Source: Oasisia sp. SBJ-2009
Lineage: Eukaryota; Annelida; Polychaeta; Sabellida; Siboglinidae
DNA length: 64,000 nucleotides
Assembly (NCBI GenBank): GCA_964017155.1
Contig: OZ024862.1
Location: 45,147,462 to 45,211,461 of the forward strand
Direction: 5' to 3'
Shown: positions 33,881 to 42,460 of the stretch, in pieces
Layout: every line of letters begins with the position of its first letter
How positions within the stretch are numbered: position 1 is the stretch's first letter
Notes under the pieces: generated by a model
The model's database searches: none
What the model saw: only the letters and a program-made list of their open reading frames with translations
Told to the model about the DNA's origin: nothing
Program-made: the position numbers and the translations under genes

Positions 33881-35351
33881 GCTACGCACACACCGTGCAC
33901 ACACCAACCGACTAGTTGGCGTTAAAGCAGTCAGCCGACTGCAGTCAGTTGGTGTGCGCGCAACTTTAAGCCGACGGTCGGCATTATTGCGCCGATTAAC
34001 GCCGATTCAAATGTTGAATCGGCGTTAATCCGCAGTTGGCGTTAGATAAGGAGATATCCGGTGACAACTTGGCGCCGCAGCCGTATATCCGATGACGAGT
34101 CGGCTGGTGTGTGCACGCTTTTTTCATAATGCTACGCACACAGCAACCGATTAGTTGGCGTTAAAGCAGTCGGCCGACTGCAGTCGGTTGGTGTGTGCGC
34201 AACTTTACGCCGACGGTCGGCGTTATTGCGCCGATTCAAATGTTGAATCGGCGTTAATCGCAGTCGGCGTTAATCCGCAGTCGGCGTTAGATCCGACGGT
34301 CGACGTTAAGTTTGCCATTGGAAATCATAGGGTCTTCATGTGATAAACCTCGTCATACCTATGCCCGGCGTATTTTTTTGTTTTCAAGCCTACCCTGACC
34401 ACAAGGTTTACATTTTTATTTTCACATTTCACTGACCTGGCGGGTAACGCTATTTTTAGAAAGTGGTATATTGTTTTTCCTAACCCCGTTGACCCATTAC
34501 CGTATTTTATTTATGCCGGAGCAACAAATAAATGTAATTTTGCCTGTTTCCCGCTTCCAGTCGGATTGTCCATTTTATCTTGTGAAAAGCGCTACGGCTG
34601 GTGGCGCCGCTACCGGGGGCATAAATTAAAAGCCTTACAAATTCGCAAAGCGGCGCTAGCGGTGAACAACGTTTTTGAGGATTTCGTCGGTTGTGACTGG
34701 TTACATTTCAAGATAACTGTTAATTGGAACGGATAAATATAATATTCTTTATATAAATTACAATTCGGCGCTACGCTTTTCTTTGCTGGAACACTGGACA
34801 AGACATTTCGTCGTGAACGCTGACGGCGAATCTCCGTCTTCCTACGTAACATATTTCGTTTACAGGATTGCCGTTTCACGTACTTTAGTTTCGAAAAATT
34901 TACCAAGTGTTATTGTAGGTGTACATCGTTAAATCCGTGGTCATTGGCAACCATTCCATAAAGCAATTGAAATTAATATTTTTACGCAATTCTTCGATGA
35001 AATTTACGTCCCTGGCTCTCTTTCGCCGCCAAATCAAATGTGGGCAAAAATTCTCAAAGCGACGCTACCGTTGGAAACTTAGAGGAAATCGTTGGATACG
35101 ACTAAAAATTATACTTCAACTTCAACATAACTGTTAACTGGAACGGTGATATTTTGAGTAAACACAAAATGAGTAAACACGCGAATTAATAGTGGATTTG
35201 AGGATATCGCTAGCGCCCACGGATGAGTGCGGTTGGTGTGTGCGGGCAGCAGTCGGCGTTAGTCGGCGGAATTAATTTGCGTCTACCACGTACCACTGCT
35301 AACGCCATCTGCCAACTACAGTCGGCGTTAATCGGTTGGTGTGTGCCTAGC
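33881..35351. mobile_element. Non-autonomous DNA transposon(s) with GCTAxGCACACACC ends
   Basis: The left end GCTACGCACACACC (33881) is matched by the reverse complement GCTAGGCACACACC at the right end (35351). Internal ends at about 34118 (GTGTGTGCACGC) and 34131 (GCTACGCACAC) suggest a small copy next to a larger one. The interior repeats GTTGGCGTTA, GCCGACGGTCGGC and a perfect palindrome AACGCCGATTCAA-ATG-TTGAATCGGCGTT split around 34005-34033. Two diverged direct repeats lie at about 34635-34735 and 35045-35145. The 98-codon minus-strand frame at 34610-34906 has no recognised domain. No clear target duplication was found. Confidence 0.65.
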
Positions 35352-35565
35352 AGAATTTTTCTTGTATAATTATGTTGTATTGAATACATTAAATTATATT
35401 AAATTTGTACCAGTTTTGTTCGTATTACTAATTTATTTATTACTTTTACATTGTTTTTATTTATTTACACACATCTTTCATTTGAAATGCAAAAACAATC
35501 TCACAATAGATATGTACATTAAAATTATCAAATGACGCTTATACTTTCTATTCAAAGTTAAGTGG

Positions 35566-35985
35566 ATGTACACAAATATTTGTATCATATTTTCCTACAA
35601 AACATTGTCATATATTTTTTTAATGTTAATATTTCTGTTCAGTTCGTTGAGAAAAAATGCGCATACATTACAGATTATAAACACGGAATTCGAGACAACT
35701 GCGTCTAGTCCTCTAGACTCTAGTTTTAAACAGTTTAGCAAACATGATAGTTACGAATATTTGTTTTCACCACCTATATTATACAATGTAAACACAAGAA
35801 GAAGCACACCTGGCACATGGAAACAAAGACAAGTACTGTACGTGTACTGGGTAAACACAGGTTGTCCACGTGGACATATACTCGTTACTCATTGGTCGAA
35901 AAATGCCTTCTGGCAGAACCTACCTGGAGATTCAAAACGAGCCGCGTGGGCCGCCCGTTCGTATCACGTGCGCTCGCGTCTATAA
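35566..35985 (+). CDS. Uncharacterised small open frame with N-terminal hydrophobic segment
   Basis: 139 codons. Residues about 13-28 are hydrophobic (SYIFLMLIFLFSSL), with little before them, as in a type II membrane anchor or signal peptide. A Ser/Thr-rich stretch, WKQRQVLYVYWVNTG and a basic C-terminus follow. The GC content rises toward the 3' end and a (TA)n array follows at once. No family is recognised. It could be a first exon cut off by later insertions, or chance. Confidence 0.25.
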   Translation: MYTNICIIFSYKTLSYIFLMLIFLFSSLRKNAHTLQIINTEFETTASSPLDSSFKQFSKHDSYEYLFSPPILYNVNTRRSTPGTWKQRQVLYVYWVNTGCPRGHILVTHWSKNAFWQNLPGDSKRAAWAARSYHVRSRL

Positions 35986-36001
35986 ATTATTTACTCACTG
36001 C

Positions 36002-36006
<5 letters not shown>

Positions 36007-36081
<75 letters not shown>
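36007..36081. repeat. (TA)n microsatellite
   Basis: Uninterrupted TA run directly before the inverted repeat at 36093. Confidence 0.95.
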
Positions 36082-36085
<4 letters not shown>

Positions 36086-36092
36086 AGTGTGT

Positions 36093-36891
36093 GCAACTTC
36101 AGCGTCCCGCCGAGTCAAACGCCCACCTTTTTAACACCAGATCCGCTCCCTCGATTTACCAGCACCGAGTATGAAGATCACATATGCATGTCCAATAAAA
36201 TGTCTACACACCACCAACTTTTCGTAACCGAAGGATCCACTGTTATTACCAAAAAGAAGCCTTTAGTGACGTGCTCAATAATATGTGAGCCGTATGAAGG
36301 TATTTTTCCGGAAGTGACCCGGCGACCCCGCGTGGGACACCTTGTGTGCGTTATGTTCTCCCCAAAAAATTCAAGTCGCGAGGAGACGCTGTATTTTGCG
36401 AAGCAAAACGTAATCTCTTGTAGGGTCCTCATCGCACGAAGTTGCTTTTTCCTTTGTCAATATTCTTCTTGATACAATCGAAATACAATAACGTAAACAC
36501 TAATAAAAAATTACTTCAAGTACAGCCACTTGTATGGGATACATCATCATTCAATGAAAATTTATCTGGAACTGGCGAAGCTTCGCACAATACGGCGTCT
36601 CCTCGCGACTTGAATTTTTTGGGGCGAGCATAACGCACACAAGGTGTCCCACGCGGGGTCGCCGGGTCACTTCCGGAAAAATACCTTCATACGGCTCACA
36701 TATTCTTGAGCACGTCACTAAAGGCTTCTTTTTGGTAATAACAGTGGATCCTTCGGTTACGAAAAGTTGGTGGTGTGTAGACATTTTATTGGACATGCAT
36801 ATGTGATCTTCATACTCGGTGCTGGTAAATCGAGGGAGCGGATCTGGTGTTAAAAAGGTGGGCGTTTGACTCGGCGGGACGCTGAAGTTGC
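36093..36891. repeat. Large inverted repeat with open frame in both arms
   Basis: Arms at about 36093-36405 (plus) and 36573-36891 (minus) are almost identical inverted copies around a spacer of about 170 bp. Each arm reads open for about 105 codons in the same frame: FSVPPSQTPTFLTPD, then TEYEDHICMSNKMSTHH, then SREET. No domain is recognised. The right arm ends exactly where the truncated EGF gene begins, so this insertion or rearrangement removed the gene's 5' part. Confidence 0.8.
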
Positions 36892-37349
36892 GACAACGGT
36901 GGCACTTGCACGGAGAACGATGCTTCTTACACGTGTAAATGCTCGTCGAAATGGACAGGAACAAATTGCAGTCTAGTGAAAGATCTTACTAAAGAACAAA
37001 AGGAAGTAAAACAAAAGCCTAAAGAACAAAATGAAGTAAATAAAACAAATAAAGAACAAAACGAAGTAAAACAAAGCCTAAAGAACAAAAGAAAGTAACG
37101 GGGATGTCTGCGATGATGAAGGTGATTATCGGTACGGCGGTGGGTATAGGCGTTGTGGTTGCTGCAGGATGTGGCGTAGCTGCCTGTGGTGCGTGTCCGA
37201 CTAAAAGAGATATAGCAGCAAAATTGGCAGCCGCCAGGGGAATGAAATCAGTAAGATCGGGAGTACAGAGAAGCACGGAGTTAGGAGACGAAGATGAAGA
37301 GGAAGATGAAGAGGAAGATGAAGAGGAAGATGCGGTGTCATCGATTTGA
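36890..37349 (+). pseudogene. 3' fragment of EGF/F-type lectin gene, copy 1
   Basis: It matches the last EGF repeat, KEQ-rich linker, transmembrane segment and acidic tail of the gene at 42461-44587, but everything upstream is missing. One A is absent at about 37072-37075 (CAAAGCC where the intact copy has CAAAAGCC), which shifts the frame and gives a stop near 37098, before the membrane segment. The 3' flank (37350-38290) is conserved with the other copies, including an AATAAA near 37717. Confidence 0.9.
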
Positions 37350-38290
37350 GACTATATTGCAGGATCATTTCTTTAGCTATGATTTCGCAGACAACAAAGC
37401 TTCAAAACAGGCCTATCTAATGGTGTATATGTATTTATTATAAAACCTGCTGTACAAATGATATTGTGACGTGAAGTGTACATTACCCGTACAGCTGCAG
37501 ACAGGCCACACTTTACTATCAGTGATCGTAACAGTTTGAAGTTGCCCAGGCGTCTGCCAAAGAGTGCAACACCGTGGAAATTAATCAATGAAATGCTTTG
37601 CGTTTTGTTTTGAATTCATTGTTTTACAAGTGGATAAAGAAAGGTGACAGAAGGACAGGAACTGGGCGGACTTTGAATGATTAAAAGCGTTTCCGGAGAC
37701 AAACTACTAGAAGACAAATAAAATTGATATATCTATCGATTCTTGATGTTAGTAAATGTGTTCGTTTTTGAAATTTACAAGTGCATAGTATTCAACATGG
37801 ATAATAACACATTGACGTTGTCAAAAACACTCATTTGAATTACCCGTTATGCTTGTCAAAACATGATTAAATCAGCGGTGTTCTTTCATGCCTCACGAGA
37901 CATGACGATCATTGTAACACACAGTAAAAAAAACTGCATATCTCTGCACAAAAGTCGACCTAGCGTCGTGTTCAACATATAGAAAGCACGCACCGTCTGT
38001 TTTTCTCTTCTACCACTGAGACTCACGTAGTAGCAGTTGGCTGCAAAAGATTATATGACTAGACGACAACAATAATGTTTTGGTACAATTAAGCAACACT
38101 TGAGATTCAAAGCAAATCCCATAAAGCAAGTGAATTCAGAAGAATGGTTTATCAAGCGTGCGAGTATTGAAGGATGAATAATAAAGGTAACTATTCTTTG
38201 CATCGAGACGTCACACAATGCACAGCAAGTGACACACAATTAACACAGGCAGACACATTACACAAATAAACACCTACTAATCTGTGCATC
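37350..38290. other. 3' flank of lectin copy 1
   Basis: Non-coding. It matches 44588-44995 and 53176-54080 and marks how far the tandem unit extends downstream. Confidence 0.7.
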
Positions 38291-38317
38291 AACTTATTAT
38301 TCACTACACCTGGATCG

Positions 38318-38516
38318 CCATACCTGGATTGTCACACCTGGATCACCACACCTGGATCGCCACACCTGGATCACCACACCTGGATCGCCACACCTGGATC
38401 ACCACACCTGGATCTCCACACCTGGATCACACACTTGGATCACCACACCTGGATCACACACCTGGATCACCACACCTGGATCACCACACCTAGATCACCA
38501 CACCTGGATCACCCTA
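38318..38516. repeat. Minisatellite (CACACCTGGATCAC)n
   Basis: About 14 tandem units of 13-16 bp with core ACACCTGGATC, alternating with CACC and GCCAC. It lies in the intron before the first visible allantoinase exon. Confidence 0.9.
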
Positions 38517-38805
38517 TGGAAACTGACTGCTAAGCCATTGACGTGATGTCGCCTCTGTCTGAGAGCTTGAGACACTGTTGTATTCTTTCCGTCCCGCTGC
38601 CCATAGGAGCGGCTGTGGCAGGCGCTGAAGGACGGAGACATCGACATGGTGGTGAGCGACAATTTCCCCTGCACGGCCGACCTCAAGCTCATTGAAGCCG
38701 GCGACTTCCTGCAGGCGTGGGGCGGCATCGCCTAGCTGCAGTTCGGTAGGTCACTAGAAGGAGACGGACTATCTCTCACATATCAAACAACTCCAAGCGT
38801 TATTA

Positions 38806-39415
38806 CGAATACGAATACATTTATTTCAGGTAAAAGAAAACATATACAGTATGAACATACACACCCATAGCCTCTAAAAGGTAAATATGTTAAACAATGA
38901 GTAGATAAAATTAGATTAGGTTATCCGTTAGATAAGTGTAAAAGTGTAGTATACCAGATAAAAAAAAATAATGATCAATATGTCTGATTGTATAATAAAT
39001 ATGAATTTATACATTTAGATAAACACAATTTGAAAATAAAAAAGTTAAAAGGTGAATGGATAAAATAAATAAATTGGTAAGTTGTATAAACAAAACTAAT
39101 AAAAACACATTTGGTAGACATTATATATATCTTACTAGTGTACAGTATTAAATAAACGCGCCAACATAATGATAACAATCATCATAATGTCTTACCAAGT
39201 GCTGAATACAATCCTTTGTTTTGACTAAAGCGCTGAACAAAATGTTCATAACTGTATGGCACCAATATAAATATAAAAAAGCTATTTTTTAAAAGATGCG
39301 TCTTAAGCACCATCTTAGACGAAAAGGTAGTGTCACACTGTTTGACTGACGTCAGCATATTGTTCGACAGTAGAGGGACCACATTAGCGAAAGCTCGTTT
39401 TCCGAACTATTTACA
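38806..39415 (-). mobile_element. LINE 3' fragment in allantoinase intron
   Basis: The minus strand shows FGKRAFANVVPLL, VLKTHLLKNSF, a normal jockey/CR1-type C-terminal end, with the usual LWN replaced. The fragment ends in (TATTCG)-type tail sequence at about 38806. No catalytic part remains. Confidence 0.55.
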
Positions 39416-39439
39416 TGTATGTACACACCCGTGAACTGA

Positions 39440-39473
39440 CATACATCCCGGATTTGATGGTGTCAAAATAAAG

Positions 39474-39504
<31 letters not shown>

Positions 39505-39507
39505 GAA
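39440..39507 (+). repeat. LINE tail and (ATT)n
   Basis: AATAAAGTTTTATT followed by (ATT)n at 39473-39505 looks like the 3' end of a plus-strand LINE. Confidence 0.6.
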
Positions 39508-41258
39508 GCGTGTGGGTGGCACTTTTAGGAGACCAGCCGAATTTTTGAGACTATTCGAAAGACGGTCGGATACATATTGCGGTGCAAGTCCGTGGAGTGC
39601 CTAGAATGTAACCAAGATAATTTTTAAACGAAATTCCGACTTGGATTAGTAACCAATGCATGCAATATTGGTGTTATGTGTTCGTGCTTGATATTTCGCG
39701 TCATCAGACGAACAATAGTGTTCTGAATTATATCCAATGGTATCACAGTTTGTCAAAAACAATTATCCACCCGTTTATCTTTTCAACTTGCGAGATTTCT
39801 TAGTTGTGTAGTCTTCTTAGACTGAACCAAGAAACCGACAATGAATTGCGATTTATTTTATCATAGTATCCGCCATCCCTTGGCATTGTTTTATTTGCCA
39901 TTATATCATACAATAACAGCGAATATGTTTAGAATCATTTGAACTCATGTTTGGGTAACATGAAATTGATAATTTATTTTGCTTGGTAGTTTCACGACTA
40001 CTAAACTACATAAAATATTCCACAAGCGAGCTACCATGTTGCTATCGATACTGCCAAAGGCTAAGTTGGCTCATTCGCAAAATGAATTTGAAATAAGACA
40101 ATTGAACAAAATCTTCAATCTGCCCTAGCTTGAAACATACCTGCCGTAGTCACGCAGAACCAATGGAAAAGTTCCAGTGATGGAATTACGACAGTGCACT
40201 TAAAGAGCAATGTAACATTCATGTTACATTTTCTCCTTAGGGTTGTCCCTGTTCTGGACGCATGCGCAGAAGGTTGATCTGACGCTCGGTGACGTTGCAC
40301 GGCTGCTCTGCGTGAAACCGGCGGCGCTGTGCAGCATGGGGAACAGGAAAGGCGCCATTAAAGTCGGATATGACGTCATCTGGGATCCGGAGAATACGTT
40401 CAAGGTAGGCAACGATGGGTGACGTTTCGACGTGGGGTACAACTTGATTTTGTGCAGACGAAACATCGCGACAATAACAGTCCCGTTCCCATATTCTGCT
40501 ATATGCTTTTGTTGCTTTATGATGCACACTCACACATGTACGCTCACGTACATGTACACGCATACCCACGCACGTAAGCGCGCTCTCGCACTCTGTATTA
40601 AAGACTAATGACAAAAGGACGCTCCATTTAATGCAATCATTTACCTTACCTTAGAATACCTTCCCTTAGGACGGTTCTGATCGTAGGATGCTGTGTTCCT
40701 TCCTCTGTGATCAGTTCTTCGTTTTCGTAATCTAGTAATATGACATTGCGTGTTCCGGTTCTATTGTTAATTATTCTTAACGGTACTTCAAAATCATACA
40801 CAATATTCTGGGTATACCAGAATTTGTCTAGTCATTTGACTTTCTACCGTCGAAGATCAGCGCGAATATGGCCAAACACATCCGCAATCAAAGTATCAAT
40901 TATTTGTTTTCTTACAGGTTGAACCGAGTATCATCCAGCACAAGAACAAGGTCGGTGTTACTATGTTACGATCTATTTAATAATAAAACTAAACTGTTCA
41001 TCATGAACATAATTAAAATAATAACAGCTAAACGAGTAATTATAATATAGCTGTATGCGTCTAATTGTGCCATGTACTACTGTTAATTGATCAACTGCAA
41101 ATATCTTAAAGTAACCGTAAATATTAAGAACGTCCACGTTTTTAAGTAAGCCAAATTGTTTGAAAGCGTGGGAAGTGGCTAATTAACATGTAATAGTTAA
41201 TCAGCAAGTAACATACTTCGTGTAATGTTTGTAAGGACAGAGTTGATTGTTTGTTTGA

Positions 41259-41320
41259 TATTATTTGTTTGTTTGTTTGTTTGTTTGTTTGTTTGTTTGT
41301 TTGTTTGTTTGTTTGTTTGT
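41259..41320. repeat. (TTTG)n next to allantoinase splice acceptor
   Basis: About 15 TTTG units end a few bases before the acceptor TATGTGTAG (exon start 41329). The sister copy at 45898-45981 has more units. Confidence 0.95.
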
Positions 41321-41612
41321 ATGTGTAGGTGACACCATACGCCGGTGAGATTCTACGAGGTGTAGTTCAACGGACGGTCGTAGCAGGCGAGACTGTCTTC
41401 GAGAACGGGGCAATATCCGATTCACCCAAAGGTCGGCTACTCTTTCCGAAGCAGATCGAGATCTGACACTGTAAATAGGATCTATCAATATAGGACTTAA
41501 TGAGGCATATTTTCGATTTATTTGACTTAGGTCTAGTTGACCTTCTATTGCCGTTTACGTGGTGTTTGCTATTTTTCTCGTATATATAAGAAACTACAAG
41601 TGTGTAGTAGCG

Positions 41613-41835
41613 TTGGCACTGGCTAGAACTTCGGACTGTCGACAAAGAGAATCCGGGGTCGAATTATGGCACTCTACATTGCTCCAGTTCACTCAGCTAT
41701 ATGAATGAGTATCCGACAATATTATTTATGTAAACACAGTGGTAGATATGTGTATAAGAATAGTCTTCGCCCATTAATTTAATATGGATGCTTTCCAGAG
41801 AAGCCAAAATGGTGTTCGGTTAAACGGGATTAAAG
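41613..41835 (+). mobile_element. Degenerate SINE copy
   Basis: Shares CTTCGGACTGTCGAC, the CACTCTACATTGCTCCAGTT body and the following TGAATGAGTATC with the SINE at 22853. The B box is mutated. The same insertion exists at 46262-46480, so it predates the tandem duplication. Confidence 0.7.
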
Positions 41836-42262
41836 TTTATACCAAACAATTCTCATATATAAGTATTTTCGTATGGGATTACTTAGCATATACATTATAA
41901 CTTCAAAGATAATGGTTGATACAAAATCAACTACCCGGTTTCTACTCGAAGTCGCTATATTGAAAAATGAATAATTGGACATATGTTGTGTACGCAGTCA
42001 TAGGCATATTTAGGGGGGCTTAGTGCAGATTGTGTTTGATATAAGCTTGGGCAAGGGTAGGGTCTTCGGAGACATTCAATTAGCATTGCGCGGTTTTCGT
42101 CGTTAAATTTCCGTGACTTGAAAAATTACGCCAACCAAAAGCAAGTACCACCACTAGACTAAGTATTTCTATCCGTTTAATCGAGTCATAAACTACCCTG
42201 TATATAGGGTAGTGACGCTCTTTGCGTTACATTTCGCGACATGGTAACCAGCGACTCCATCC

Positions 42263-42270
42263 TATAAATA
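42263..42270 (+). promoter_or_regulatory. TATA box of lectin gene copy 2
   Basis: TATAAATA inside CCTATAAATAGG, conserved at 51121-51128 before copy 3. Start of transcription would be expected near 42295, about 165 bp before the ATG. Confidence 0.6.
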
Positions 42271-42325
42271 GGAAATTAGCATTCCGTTGCCTTGTGGGAT
42301 AGCACAACCGGACACGCGGGGTATT

Positions 42326-42379
42326 ATGGGCAATCTAGATATGCTTACGTCATCGATCATTACTGTCGTGTTTTGTTAA
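42326..42379 (+). promoter_or_regulatory. Upstream ORF in 5' leader
   Basis: The first ATG after the TATA box opens a 17-codon frame ending in TAA, conserved at 51184-51237. A full CRE palindrome TGACGTCA follows at 42393-42400 (51251-51258 in copy 3). An effect on translation or transcription is inference. Confidence 0.4.
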
Positions 42380-42460
42380 ATCACGCACCCGCTGACGTCA
42401 CCAATTTAGGGTTTACTCAAGAATATTTCCGCCACGATACCACAATAACCTCGAACAATT

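Larger units (their letters stand above)
38607..41466 (+). pseudogene. Allantoinase, four 3' exons (broken copy 1)
   Basis: Exons at 38607-38745, 40241-40404, 40917-40949 and 41329-41466 have AG/GT borders and joining phases. They encode the C-terminal part of allantoinase, the dihydroorotase-family enzyme that hydrolyses allantoin in purine breakdown: [72 protein letters not shown]. Lesions: SDHSPC is expected and SDNFPC is found, a TAG stop follows GGIA (38733-38735), and about three residues are missing after KVGYD. The N-terminal metal-binding half is absent upstream, where the lectin fragment and a minisatellite lie. The third donor (GTCGGT) is weak. This is a 5'-truncated pseudogene; the functional gene must be elsewhere. 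Confidence 0.85.

Noticed and set aside
38318..38516. A CRISPR-like array
   Set aside because: Units are 13-16 bp without constant-length spacers, in a eukaryotic intron; it is a minisatellite.
39718..40240. An additional exon in the large allantoinase intron
   Set aside because: No conserved peptide or splice pair could be found; flanking exons already join in phase.
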